From: Tessaracoccus palaemonis
GTDB lineage: Bacteria > Actinomycetota > Actinomycetes > Propionibacteriales > Propionibacteriaceae
Reading direction: 5' to 3'
DNA: 64,000 nucleotides
Assembly: GCF_019316905.1 (NCBI RefSeq)
Contig: NZ_CP079216.1
Coordinates: forward strand, 62,001 to 126,000
The notes beneath the pieces were generated by a model that saw nothing but the letters and a program-made list of their open reading frames with translations, was not told the origin of the DNA and made no database searches. The stretch's first letter is position 1, and each line of letters opens with the position of its first letter. Made by a program: the position numbers and the translations under genes. Shown here one piece after another: positions 1 to 7,898 of the stretch.

Positions 1-270
1 CAGGCGAACCTCGAGTCGACCACCGTCGCCGTGTTCAACACCTGCCTCAACGCGGCCGACCCCGGCAAGCAGGATGAGGCCATCGGGTACAACGCCTCGG
101 CCGTCGAGCTGATCGGAGCCGCGGCCAGCGCGACCTTCGCGGGCCGGTACGAGAAGTCGAAGACCGGGTTCTTCGGCCGGCTCCTGCTCAGGATCCTGCG
201 GAAGCCGGAGCAGGACAACGTCGACCGGGCGGCCGCCCGCGCCTGGGCGCAGGAACTCGTCGAGCTGTAG
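1..270 (+). CDS. Partial hypothetical protein, C-terminal 89 residues
   Basis: The reading frame is open from base 1 to a TAG stop at 268-270, so this is the 3' end of a gene that starts outside the window. A GTG at 31 could start a 79-residue protein, but codons 1-10 read in the same frame without a stop, so truncation by the window edge is more likely. The visible part is mostly charged, with a hydrophobic stretch rich in Ala and Gly (residues about 36-48 from base 1) and a basic cluster around FFGRLLLRILRK. I do not recognise the family. No partner gene is visible. Confidence 0.6.
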   Translation, partial: QANLESTTVAVFNTCLNAADPGKQDEAIGYNASAVELIGAAASATFAGRYEKSKTGFFGRLLLRILRKPEQDNVDRAAARAWAQELVEL

Positions 271-328
271 GCCGCCGTCAGCGCGCGGCCCGACGAGGGA
301 GGGCGAACCGCACCGATAGCCTCCTCAC

Positions 329-667
329 ATGGCACTTCTCACCGTCCGTTGCATCACCATCAACGCCGTCAACCCGACCGCTCTGGCCGCGTTCTGGGCT
401 GAACTCGTCGGCGGCGTCCCGGCTGACTCGTGCAACGGGTTCATCCTGCTGGAACCAGGAGAAGGCAGGGTGCCGCTCCTGTTCCAGCAGAGCGAGGAGA
501 CCGACCAGCGCCGCGGGTGGATCCACCTCGACTGCAGCGTCGCCGACCTCGAGGCGGCGATCGGCCGGATCGAGGAACTCGGCGGTCGCCTGGTCGAGCG
601 ACGCAGGGACAGCAGCGGGGCCTGGGTCGTGATGGCAGACCCGGAGGGAAACCCCTTCTGCATCTGA
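329..667 (+). CDS. VOC-family glyoxalase-like protein
   Basis: This 112-residue protein has the size and pattern of a single vicinal oxygen chelate module of the glyoxalase-like type common in actinobacteria. The first strand reads TVRCITINAVNP, followed by a helix with FWAELVGG, a central WIHLDCSVADLEAAI segment and the terminal MADPEGNPFCI that usually carries a metal-ligand or fold-defining position. Such proteins bind a metal or a small ligand and often act in detoxification or antibiotic binding; the substrate cannot be told from sequence. The start is supported by a TAGCCT box at 317-322, six bases before the ATG, with no Shine-Dalgarno sequence, which suggests a leaderless transcript. 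It stands alone and converges with the next gene across a hairpin repeat. Confidence 0.8.
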   Translation: MALLTVRCITINAVNPTALAAFWAELVGGVPADSCNGFILLEPGEGRVPLLFQQSEETDQRRGWIHLDCSVADLEAAIGRIEELGGRLVERRRDSSGAWVVMADPEGNPFCI

Positions 668-784
668 CGGCCGGACAGTCTCTCTACCGGCTGTCCCGAC
701 TCGGTCGTTGCCCTGTCCGTCGGGCTCGGTCGCCTGCCTGACCTCCACGACGAGACCCTCCCTGTCGATGACCGGCACTCTCCC

Positions 785-853
785 GCACAAGTGTGGCCAG
801 GGCCCAGGCACGCGCGTCATATCCGAGTGCTCCGGCTCTGGCCACAGTTGTGC
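785..853. repeat. Family A hairpin repeat, copy 1
   Basis: This imperfect palindrome of 69 bases has outer arms built on GCACAA...GTGTGGCC and GGCCACAGTTGTGC and an inner pair around GGCACGCG and GAGTGCTC. It lies in the 203-base gap between two convergent genes. Nine more copies occur in the window. Confidence 0.8.
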
Positions 854-870
854 ACGGAAGGTCGGGCGGG

Positions 871-1614
871 TCAGCCTCCGGAGGCGGCGCGGGTGAGGAA
901 CTGGCGCCAGCCGTCGACGTCGGCCAGCGGGGCGGTTATGCCCAGCTCGGACTGGACGGAGCGCACGGCGTCCCGGGTCGCAACGTCGTAGCTCCCGTTC
1001 TCGGGGCAGTCGCGGCCGAAGACGTGCCGCGCCACCCCCTGGACCACCTGGACCTGGGCGCGTGACCGCTCCCGGAACCGGGGCGCGTCGAAACCGTTGA
1101 CCGCGTTGTCGACGTGGATGTGGTTGTGGTGCTGGGCGTTGTAGCTGAGCGTCAGCGTGTACGTGAAGTGCGCGGCGAGTGAGGCGGCCAGCCGCCAGTA
1201 GCCCCGCAGCCGACCCGCGTCGTCACCCCACTCGTCGTAGCGGCACGACACCTCGCCGTCCTCGTGGCGCACGACGGCGACGTCGAAGGCCCGGCCAGCC
1301 GCGTGCCAGGACTCGCAGCGGTCGACGTAAGCGCCGTAGGTCGAGATCTCCGTCAGCCTCCCGAGCCCGGCCGCCGACTCCCAGTCGGCGGCCCAGGTGT
1401 CGAGCAGCTCGACGAACCGGGGGTCTGCCCGGAAGGACTGCCGGTTCCCCGACAGCTCGTACGACAGTGGCGCCCCAACGACGGTGTCGAACGAGACCAG
1501 GCTGTCCGGGGTCCGGCAGCCGCCGAGCGTCGACCCGTCGAACGAACCGACGTCCACGCACCCGGTCAGCGGCAGCGTCACCGCCGCCGCCAGGACCGAT
1601 CGCCTGCTGACCAT
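871..1614 (-). CDS. Exported extensin-like/M15-type lipoprotein with peptidoglycan-binding tail
   Basis: This 247-residue protein starts with a twin-arginine-like signal (SRRSVLAAAV) and a lipobox ending at Cys19 (PLTGC), so it is probably a lipoprotein on the outer face of the membrane. The middle part has HAAGRAFDVAVV and HHNHIHVD, the two motifs of extensin-like C-terminal and related zinc D,D-peptidase folds. The last 60 residues (ENGSYDVATRDAVRSVQ) resemble a peptidoglycan-binding type 1 repeat. A cell wall peptidase or wall-binding role is inferred. I chose the ATG at 1614 because the signal peptide begins there and a TAGCGT box lies seven bases upstream; a TTG at 1644 would add ten residues. 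The gene stands 78 bases from the end of the DUF885 gene and shares its strand. Confidence 0.75.
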   Translation of the reverse strand: MVSRRSVLAAAVTLPLTGCVDVGSFDGSTLGGCRTPDSLVSFDTVVGAPLSYELSGNRQSFRADPRFVELLDTWAADWESAAGLGRLTEISTYGAYVDRCESWHAAGRAFDVAVVRHEDGEVSCRYDEWGDDAGRLRGYWRLAASLAAHFTYTLTLSYNAQHHNHIHVDNAVNGFDAPRFRERSRAQVQVVQGVARHVFGRDCPENGSYDVATRDAVRSVQSELGITAPLADVDGWRQFLTRAASGG

Positions 1615-1692
1615 GGCTCCCACGCTAGGGCCGACCCGCCTCAAGACCCGCGTCGGGGTCAGCCGGAATGCTTCCCCGACGCGGAGGGCGCA

Positions 1693-3354
1693 TCAGCCGG
1701 CCAGCGCCGTGCGCAGCACGTCCAGACCGACCGACCCCAGGTCGAGAGCGCGACGGTGGAACGCCTTCAGGCTGAACTCGTCACCCTCGCGGGCCGCCGT
1801 CTCGTCGCGCGCCTGCTCCCACAGCCGCTGCCCGACCTTGTACGACGGTGCCTGTCCCGGCCAGCCGAGGTAGCGGTCGAGCTCGAAGCGCACGAACTCC
1901 TCGGCCATGTTCACGTTGGCCTTCAGGAACGGCCAGGCCTTCGCCTCGTCCCAGATGCCGCCGCCCCACTCCTCGGGGCACTCCTTGCCGAGGTGCACGC
2001 CGATGTCGAGGACGACGCGGGCGGCGCGCATGCGCTGCGCGTCGAGCATGCCCATCCGGTCGCCGGGATCGTCGAGGAAGCCGAGGTCGGCCATCAGCCG
2101 CTCCGCGTACAGGGCCCAGCCCTCGCCGTGCCCGGAGACCCAGCACAGCAGCGAGCGCCACTTGTTGAGGTCCTTCGCGCGGTAGGTCGCCTGCCCGATC
2201 TGGAGGTGGTGACCCGGCACGCCCTCGTGGTAGACGGTGGTCTTCTCGCGCCAGGTGGCGAACTCGGTCACGCCCGGCGGGACCGACCACCACATGCGAC
2301 CCGGCCGGGAGAAATCGGCCGTCGGGCCGGTGTAGTAGATCCCGCCGTCCTGCGTCGGGGCGATGCAGCACTCGAGGCGACGCAGCTCATCGGCGATGTC
2401 GAAGCTCTCGCCCGCCAGCGCGTCGACGGCCGCGTCGGCGGTGGTCTGCATCCACTTCTGGAGCGCGTCGGTGCCCTGCAACTGGCGGCCGGGGTCCTCA
2501 TCGAGGCGCTTCATGGCCTCCTCGGGGGTGGTGCCGTCGCCGTACAGCTCGACGGCGATGGCCTCCTGCTCCGTGATGATCCGCTGCAGCTCCTCGAGAC
2601 CCCACCGGTAGGTCTCGTCGAGGTCGACGGTGGCGCCGAGGAACTCCCGGGAGAAGCGCTGGTAGCGCTCGCGCCCGACCCCGTCGGCGACGGGGGCGCG
2701 GTCGGTCAGCGAGCGGAACGTGTCGGCGAGCCGCGCGTAGGCGGCGCGGGCGACATCGGCGCCGGCCGTCAGGTCCGCGCGGAGCGACTCGGGAGCGCGG
2801 TCGTCGTCGGCCAGCTGGTTCCAGAACGACGCGTCGCCGGCCAGCTCGTCGGACTGCTGGATGCCGATGTTGATCTGGCGGATCGCCGGGAACGGCAGCT
2901 CGGGGCGCTCGGCGGCGTAGCGCAGCGACTCGATGTACCCGTCGATCGCGCCGCCGACGTTTGCCATGCGGCCGGCGATGGTGCGCCAGTCGTCCTCGGT
3001 GTCGGTGGGCATCAGGTCGAAGATGCTGCGGATGTCCTGCAGCGGAGAGGCGAGATTGTTCAGGGCCGCGTACGTCTCGCCGGCGTCGAACAGCTCGAGC
3101 TCGAGCGAGAGCCGCTCGATCATCGCGTTGCGCGTCACGATGTCGTTGGCGTTGAGCGCCTCGGCCGCCTCGACCTCGCGCAGCGTCGCGCGGGTCGCGT
3201 CGGCGACCGCCTGCAGGCCGGCGGGCGAGTAGTCGTCGAGCGCGGTGTGGTCGCCCTCGAAGCCGAGGTGCGTCGCAAGGGTCGGGCTGAGGCTGACCAT
3301 GGTGTCGACGTACGCGTCGGCGATCTGATCCAGGGGGGTGCGGGTCTCACTCAT
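1693..3354 (-). CDS. DUF885-family metallopeptidase-like protein
   Basis: This 553-residue protein has the length and features of the DUF885 family of soluble alpha-helical proteins related to gluzincin metallopeptidases. The clearest mark is HEGVPGHH at residues 376-383, the family's version of a zinc-binding HExxH region, followed by GHGEGWALYAERLM, which matches the downstream helix that supplies another conserved Glu. No signal peptide is seen, so it is probably cytosolic. The natural substrate is not known for most members. The ATG at 3354 lies seven bases after a TAGTTT box (3362-3367, read on the minus strand), which suggests leaderless transcription. The promoter is divergent from the guanidine riboswitch unit. 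Confidence 0.9.
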   Translation of the reverse strand: MSETRTPLDQIADAYVDTMVSLSPTLATHLGFEGDHTALDDYSPAGLQAVADATRATLREVEAAEALNANDIVTRNAMIERLSLELELFDAGETYAALNNLASPLQDIRSIFDLMPTDTEDDWRTIAGRMANVGGAIDGYIESLRYAAERPELPFPAIRQINIGIQQSDELAGDASFWNQLADDDRAPESLRADLTAGADVARAAYARLADTFRSLTDRAPVADGVGRERYQRFSREFLGATVDLDETYRWGLEELQRIITEQEAIAVELYGDGTTPEEAMKRLDEDPGRQLQGTDALQKWMQTTADAAVDALAGESFDIADELRRLECCIAPTQDGGIYYTGPTADFSRPGRMWWSVPPGVTEFATWREKTTVYHEGVPGHHLQIGQATYRAKDLNKWRSLLCWVSGHGEGWALYAERLMADLGFLDDPGDRMGMLDAQRMRAARVVLDIGVHLGKECPEEWGGGIWDEAKAWPFLKANVNMAEEFVRFELDRYLGWPGQAPSYKVGQRLWEQARDETAAREGDEFSLKAFHRRALDLGSVGLDVLRTALAG

Positions 3355-3418
3355 GCTCCCGAAACTATCAGGGGCGGCGGGGGAGACGTCGGGTAGGATG
3401 GGCCTCGGCGACCCCGCC

Positions 3419-3457
3419 CCGGACGACGGTTCAGTACCCGGTTACGCACGACTGGCC
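3419..3457 (+). ncRNA. Guanidine-III-type riboswitch (ykkC-III)
   Basis: The leader of the two Gdx genes has the compact ykkC-III pattern. CCGG at 3419-3422 is followed by ACGA, and a second CCGG at 3438-3441 sits inside GTACCCGG; the two CCGG blocks can pair with each other. GGTTCAGT at 3428-3435 can pair with ACTGGCC at 3451-3457 with one bulged base, giving the pseudoknotted layout. The GCACGAC segment between them matches the ACAAGAC-like position of known members. This comparison is from memory of the family consensus. A short CCCC-TCA-GGGG hairpin follows at 3459-3469, and the ribosome site AGGGGA (about 3482-3487) precedes the ATG at 3495. Control at translation is likely. The match to exporter genes for guanidinium supports the call. 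Confidence 0.75.
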
Positions 3458-3494
3458 ACCCCTCAGGGGGTTCACGTGCGAAGGGGAAACTCTC

Positions 3495-3809
3495 ATGGAC
3501 TGGGTCATTCTCATCGGCTCCGGCGTTCTGGAGGCCGTCTGGGCGACGGCGCTCGGGCGCTCCGACGGGCTCAAACGGCCGGTGCCGACGGTCGTCTTCA
3601 TCGTCGCCGGGGTGCTGAGCCTCGTCGGCCTCGGTACGGCGCTCGCGACGCTGCCGACCGGCACCGCGTACGCCGTGTGGACCGCGACCGGGGCGTCGCT
3701 CACCGTCGCCTGGGCGATGCTGACCGGCGCCGAGTCGGCCAGCGTGAAGAAGGTGCTGCTGCTGACCGGGATCGTGGTCAGCGTCGTCGGGCTCAAGGTG
3801 ATCTCGTGA
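3495..3809 (+). CDS. gdx: SMR-family guanidinium exporter subunit (Gdx type), first of pair
   Basis: This 104-residue protein has four predicted membrane helices and the Gdx/SugE features of the small multidrug resistance family: the essential Glu at position 13 in GVLEAVWATAL and the LPTGTAYAVWT block in helix 2-3. Gdx proteins exchange protons for guanidinium across the cell membrane as antiparallel dimers. Here two different genes overlap, as in paired exporters such as YkkC-YkkD, so a heterodimer is likely. The upstream guanidine-III-type riboswitch supports guanidinium rather than quaternary amines as substrate. AGGGGA about eight bases upstream is the ribosome site. Confidence 0.9.
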   Translation: MDWVILIGSGVLEAVWATALGRSDGLKRPVPTVVFIVAGVLSLVGLGTALATLPTGTAYAVWTATGASLTVAWAMLTGAESASVKKVLLLTGIVVSVVGLKVIS

Positions 3810-4171
3810 AGCCGGGCTACGCGTGGCCGGTGCTGCTCGCCAGCGCCGTGCTGGAGGCCGTGTGGGCCAACGCGCTGTCCGCGAGCGCCGGGTTCAGCGT
3901 GCTGCTGCCGACGGCGGTGTTCGCCGTCGCGGTCGTCGGCTCGATGATCGGCCTGGCCGCCGCCATGCGCCACATCCCGACGGGGACGGCCTACGCCGTG
4001 TGGACCAGCGTCGGCACGGTGCTGACGGTTGCGTATGCCGCGGCGACGGGCAACGAGGAGCTGTCGTGGCTGAAGGTGGTCTTCCTCGCGGCGATCATCG
4101 GCTGCGTCATCGGCCTCAAGCGCCTCGACGCCTCGAGTGCGCGGGTCGTGGATCCTGTCGAAACGCCCTGA
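3806..4171 (+). CDS. SMR-family guanidinium exporter subunit (Gdx type), second of pair
   Basis: The start GTG at 3806 overlaps the TGA of the previous gene (GTGA), which indicates coupled translation. The 121-residue product has four hydrophobic helices, the conserved Glu at position 17 (VLEAVWA) and IPTGTAYAVWT, the same signature as its partner. It probably forms the second half of a heteromeric guanidinium exporter. Its last eight codons (about VVDPVETP) and its stop codon lie inside the first unit of the family C repeat that follows. The natural end was therefore probably rewritten by repeat insertion, and the tail beyond about residue 113 is unlikely to matter for transport. Confidence 0.88.
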   Translation: MKPGYAWPVLLASAVLEAVWANALSASAGFSVLLPTAVFAVAVVGSMIGLAAAMRHIPTGTAYAVWTSVGTVLTVAYAAATGNEELSWLKVVFLAAIIGCVIGLKRLDASSARVVDPVETP

Positions 4172-4605
4172 GCGGAGCGAAGGGTCAACCCGAGTCCCGC
4201 CTCGCTGCGCTCGGCGCCCTTCGACGAGCTCAGGGAACCGGGTGTGGCTCAGGGAACCTATTCCGGGTCGTTGAGCACTTCGACAGGCTCAGCACAGGCC
4301 CCGTCGAAACGCCCTGAGCGGAGCGAAGGGTTCAACCCGAGTCCCGCCTCGCTGCGCTCGGCGCCCTTCGACGACTCAGGGAACCGGGTGTGGCTCAGGG
4401 AAAACTGGTCCTCGGGTCGTTGAGCACTTCGACAGGCTCAGCACAGGCCCCGTCGAAACGCCCTGAGCGCAGCGAAGGGTCAACCCGGGTCCCGCCTCGC
4501 TGCGCTCGGCGCCCTTCGACGAGCTCAGGGAACCGGGTGTGGCTCAGGGAACCGATTCCGGGTCGTTGAGCCTGTCGAAACGCCCTGAGCGGAGCGAAGG
4601 GTTAA
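4154..4605. repeat. Family C repeat array, three full units and one partial
   Basis: The core GTCGAAACGCCCTGAGC starts at 4157, 4303, 4452 and 4574. The first three units are spaced 146 and 149 bases. The fourth core is 122 bases on because about 27 bases (CACTTCGACAGGCTCAGC and neighbours) are missing. Each unit contains complementary segments such as CTTCGACAGGCTCAG and CCCTGAGCGGAGCGAAGG, so it can fold on itself. The array fills the gap between gdx and a convergent penicillin-binding protein gene. A related copy in the opposite sense lies at the right edge of the window. Confidence 0.85.
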
Positions 4606-4615
4606 CAGGTCCCGA

Positions 4616-6511
4616 CTACGAGAACAGCTTCACGATCAGCGGGGCGGCGGTGGTGCCGCCGGAGTCGCCGACCTCGACGAACGACGCGACCGCGACGTCG
4701 TCGTTGTAGGCGATCATCCAGGCCGACGTCTTCAGGTCGCCGGTCTTGCCCCACTGCGCCGTGCCGGACTTCGCGCCGGTCATGATGCCCTGCAGCTTCG
4801 TGGCCGTGCCGGAGTCGACGGTGGCCTTCATCAGCTGCCGGAGCTGCTTGGTCTCCGTCGACGAGAGCGGTGCGGCGGTCGACTTCGCCGCCTCACCCTC
4901 GACGAGCCACGGGATGGTCGTCTGGCCGGATCCGACCGACGCGGCGACGGCGGCCATGCCGAGCGGCGACATGGTGACCTGGCCCTGGCCGATCTTCGAC
5001 GCGGCGAGGTCGATCTTGTTGCCCGGATCGACGGTGCCGAAGTAGGCGGTGAACCCCGCGTCGTAGTCGACGCCGACGCCGAGCGAGGCCGCGGCGGCGT
5101 GCAGCTGCTTCGCGGACACGTTGGCGCCGGCGAACGCCGTGTTGCACGAGTACTTGAATGCGGTCTCCATCGGCACCTTGCCGGTCGCCGACGACGGGTA
5201 TCCCGAGTAGTTGCCGAACGTGTAGGTGTTGACCTTCAGCGAGCTGGGGCAGTTCACCGTCGACGACGGCTCCTTGCCCTTGCGGAGCATCGCGAGCGAC
5301 GTCGCGACCTTGAACGTCGACCCCGGCGCGTACTTCCCGTAGGTGACGTACGGGTACGTCCCGGCGGCCTCCGACTGGGCGGCGGCGAGCACCCCGCCGT
5401 CGTTCAGGTCGATCACGACGAGCGCCGCCGTGCCCTTCTGGCTCTTCAGCACCTTCTCGGCCTTGGTCTGGAGGTTGCGGTCCAGGCTGATGCTGATGGA
5501 CGACGACACCGAGGCGTCCTGCTGGAACAGGGTCTTCTCCTCGACCGGCTCCGCGGACTCGCCCTCGGCAACCTTGCGTGCGACGAGGTCGACCTTCACG
5601 AGTGGCACGCCGCGCAGCGTCTCGTCGTAGCGGGACTGCAGGCCGCTCGTGCCGACGATATCCGCGCTCGTCAGGGTGCCTGCGGACTCCTCGATCTGCT
5701 CAGCGCTCGGCGCGCCGACCGAGCCGAGGATGGGGACGGCGAACGAGTCGCTGGGGCCGAGGACGGCGCGCACCTCGCGCACCATGGCCCCCGGCACGTC
5801 GGAGATGTTGGTGGGGATGGCGCTCTGCCGCACCTTCGCGCCGACGACGTAGGCCTTCGGCCCGTTGGCAAGGACCTTCTCGACGTAGGACTTCTTGTCG
5901 ATGTCCAGGAGGACAGCGAGGTCACCCGCGGCGGTCTCCCATTCGGCCTCCTCGACCGTGGACTTGTCGAGCCCGACCTCGTACAGTGACCGCTCCTCGA
6001 CGATGGCGTTGCCATCGCGGTCGTTGATGGCGCCCCGCTTTGCGGCCGTCTGCGTGTGCCGCATCCGCGACGCGGACGTCAGATCGGGATGGATGATGGA
6101 CGGCTGCCAGTCGAGACGCCAGGTGTCGGTGACATAGCGGAACGACGCCGTCGACGTGTATGACCAGCCGTTCAGGCCGAGCGCGTAGTCCATGTTCAGG
6201 GTCGCCGACGCGCCGTCGGCCCCGTCGTACGTGACGGCGCCGGCGGTGACGCTGGGGTAGATCTCGTCCATCCCCGCGAAGATGGTGGTGAAGTCGGCCT
6301 GCGCGTCCGAGGCGGCGTTGACGGTGGACAACTCGCTGACGTCGTGGTCGTTGAGCGCCGCGACCAGGGCTGCGACGGCGTCGTCTGCGGCTGGCAGGTC
6401 GGCCGGCGGCTGCGCCGTCGACGCGGGCGCTGAGCCGCCGTCGTCGCCCTCCGGGGCGCATCCGACCAGGCACATCGTCGTCACCAGCAGCAGTGTCAGT
6501 AGACGTCGCAT
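4616..6511 (-). CDS. Class B penicillin-binding protein with NTF2-like N-terminal domain
   Basis: This 631-residue protein begins with a lipoprotein signal (LLLVTTMCLVGC, Cys about 18). An NTF2-like MecA_N-type domain (roughly residues 40-150) is followed by a dimerisation domain with RGAINDRDGN and by a D,D-transpeptidase domain. The catalytic motifs are visible: SxxK in PGSTFK (Ser398), SxN in KYSCNTAF, and KSGTA near residue 581 in place of the more usual KTGT. It should cross-link peptidoglycan on the outer face of the membrane. The MecA_N domain is typical of PBP2a-like proteins with low beta-lactam affinity; resistance itself is not shown. GGGAGG lies six bases before the ATG. The gene is divergent from terC and ends in the repeat array. 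Confidence 0.92.
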   Translation of the reverse strand: MRRLLTLLLVTTMCLVGCAPEGDDGGSAPASTAQPPADLPAADDAVAALVAALNDHDVSELSTVNAASDAQADFTTIFAGMDEIYPSVTAGAVTYDGADGASATLNMDYALGLNGWSYTSTASFRYVTDTWRLDWQPSIIHPDLTSASRMRHTQTAAKRGAINDRDGNAIVEERSLYEVGLDKSTVEEAEWETAAGDLAVLLDIDKKSYVEKVLANGPKAYVVGAKVRQSAIPTNISDVPGAMVREVRAVLGPSDSFAVPILGSVGAPSAEQIEESAGTLTSADIVGTSGLQSRYDETLRGVPLVKVDLVARKVAEGESAEPVEEKTLFQQDASVSSSISISLDRNLQTKAEKVLKSQKGTAALVVIDLNDGGVLAAAQSEAAGTYPYVTYGKYAPGSTFKVATSLAMLRKGKEPSSTVNCPSSLKVNTYTFGNYSGYPSSATGKVPMETAFKYSCNTAFAGANVSAKQLHAAAASLGVGVDYDAGFTAYFGTVDPGNKIDLAASKIGQGQVTMSPLGMAAVAASVGSGQTTIPWLVEGEAAKSTAAPLSSTETKQLRQLMKATVDSGTATKLQGIMTGAKSGTAQWGKTGDLKTSAWMIAYNDDVAVASFVEVGDSGGTTAAPLIVKLFS

Positions 6512-6590
6512 CAAGGACCTCCCGTCGTCGCGCCCAAGGCTACCGGCCGCCGGAGACGGCCTGGGACGGGCACCGTCGCATTGGGGGAAG

Positions 6591-6665
6591 CCCCGCTTCG
6601 CCGGTACCCTGGTGGGGTCATCGACGTTGGCCCTGAAGGGTACCGGTGGCAGAAACCCGTTTTCT
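6591..6665 (+). promoter_or_regulatory. Structured leader of terC, possible metal riboswitch
   Basis: CCGGTACCCT at 6601-6610 and AGGGTACCGG at 6637-6646 form a perfect ten-base-pair stem around 26 bases. Inside it GGGTC and GGCCC can pair with one wobble. GGGGGAAG lies just upstream. TerC-family genes are often controlled by the manganese-sensing yybP-ykoY riboswitch, and the placement fits, but I could not match that consensus convincingly. It may be another RNA element or a protein-binding site. Confidence 0.4.
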
Positions 6666-6688
6666 TGCCCGTATTCAGGAGCAGTTCC

Positions 6689-7894
6689 TTGACGACTACC
6701 AACATGCCCCCATGGGTCTGGGCCATCACGCTCGTCGTGATCCTCGGGCTCCTGGCCTTCGACTTCTTCTTCCATGTGCGCAAGGCGCACGAGCCGACGT
6801 TGAAGGAGGCGGCCTGGTGGTCGGCCTTCTACGTCGGGATCGCGGTCGTGTTCGGCCTGATCCTGCTCGCGGTCGGCGACCATCACCTCGGCATCGAGTA
6901 CTTCTCCGGGTACATCCTGGAAAAAGCCTTGTCGGTTGACAATCTGTTCGTCTTCCTGGTGATCATCTCCAGCTTCGCCGTGCCGCGCAAGGACCAGCAG
7001 AAGGTGCTGCTGTTCGGCATCGTGTTCGCGCTCATCATGCGAAGCCTGTTCATCTTCGCCGGCATGGCCCTGATCGACCACTTCACCTGGGCCTTCTATC
7101 TCTTCGGGCTGATCCTCCTGCTGACGGCCGGCAAACTCCTCGCGCCCGAGGATGAGGACCACGACGACTCGAACAACTTCGTCATCCGGCTGGCCAAGCG
7201 CTTCCTGCGCACCACCGACCACTACGACGGCGACAAGCTGTTCACCTTCGAGAACGGCAAGAGGGTCCTGACCCCGATGCTGCTTGTCATGGTGGCCATC
7301 GGCGGCACCGACATTCTGTTCGCCCTGGACTCCATCCCCGCCATCTACGCCGTGACGACCAATGTCTACATCGTCTTCGCCGCGACCGCGTTCTCGCTGA
7401 TGGGTCTGCGTCAGTTGTACTTCCTGATCGACGGACTCCTCGACCGCCTCGTATACCTCAAGTACGGGCTGGCGATCATCCTGGGCTTCATCGGCGTCAA
7501 GCTGGTGCTCGAGGCGCTGCACACCAACCAGGTCGGCTTCATCAACGGCGGAGAGCCGGTCCACGTCTACACGTTCGACCCGGCCCACTCGCTGATCGTC
7601 ATCATCGCCGTCCTGACCCTCACGGTCATCGCGTCGCTCGTCTCGCCCAAGGGGAAGGTCATGACCGCCGTTCGCTCCGTCGAGCGGAACGCGCACAGCT
7701 ACCTTCACACCGAGTACCACGGGGATGAGGGCGAGCGGGAGGAGTGCTTCCAGAAGATGGTGGCCTCCGTCGAGAAGCTGGCGGCTTTCGATGCCGCGAA
7801 GCAGCCGCAGATCGAGCAGATGATGGAGGAGACCGGCGCCACGCTGGCTGTCCAGAAGGCCGAGAAGCTGCACGCGCAGGCGACGGGGAACTGA
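6689..7894 (+). CDS. TerC-family integral membrane protein
   Basis: This 401-residue protein has about nine hydrophobic helices and the conserved TerC segments EKALSVDNLFVF, LLFGIVFALIMRS and GGTDILFALDSIPA, whose acidic residues lie within the membrane. TerC proteins are linked to tellurite resistance by name, and several members move manganese or other metals or help load metal into exported proteins; metal export is the best general guess. The last 80 residues are soluble and charged. The TTG at 6689 is chosen because AGGAG (6677-6681) stands seven bases upstream; an ATG at 6704 is the alternative. The MFS gene starts four bases after its stop, so the two are probably cotranscribed. Confidence 0.88.
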   Translation: MTTTNMPPWVWAITLVVILGLLAFDFFFHVRKAHEPTLKEAAWWSAFYVGIAVVFGLILLAVGDHHLGIEYFSGYILEKALSVDNLFVFLVIISSFAVPRKDQQKVLLFGIVFALIMRSLFIFAGMALIDHFTWAFYLFGLILLLTAGKLLAPEDEDHDDSNNFVIRLAKRFLRTTDHYDGDKLFTFENGKRVLTPMLLVMVAIGGTDILFALDSIPAIYAVTTNVYIVFAATAFSLMGLRQLYFLIDGLLDRLVYLKYGLAIILGFIGVKLVLEALHTNQVGFINGGEPVHVYTFDPAHSLIVIIAVLTLTVIASLVSPKGKVMTAVRSVERNAHSYLHTEYHGDEGEREECFQKMVASVEKLAAFDAAKQPQIEQMMEETGATLAVQKAEKLHAQATGN

Positions 7895-7898
7895 TCCC

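Noticed and set aside
6581-6688. TerC start at 6581
   Set aside because: The added 36 codons would be encoded by the structured leader, and AGGAG is placed for the TTG at 6689.
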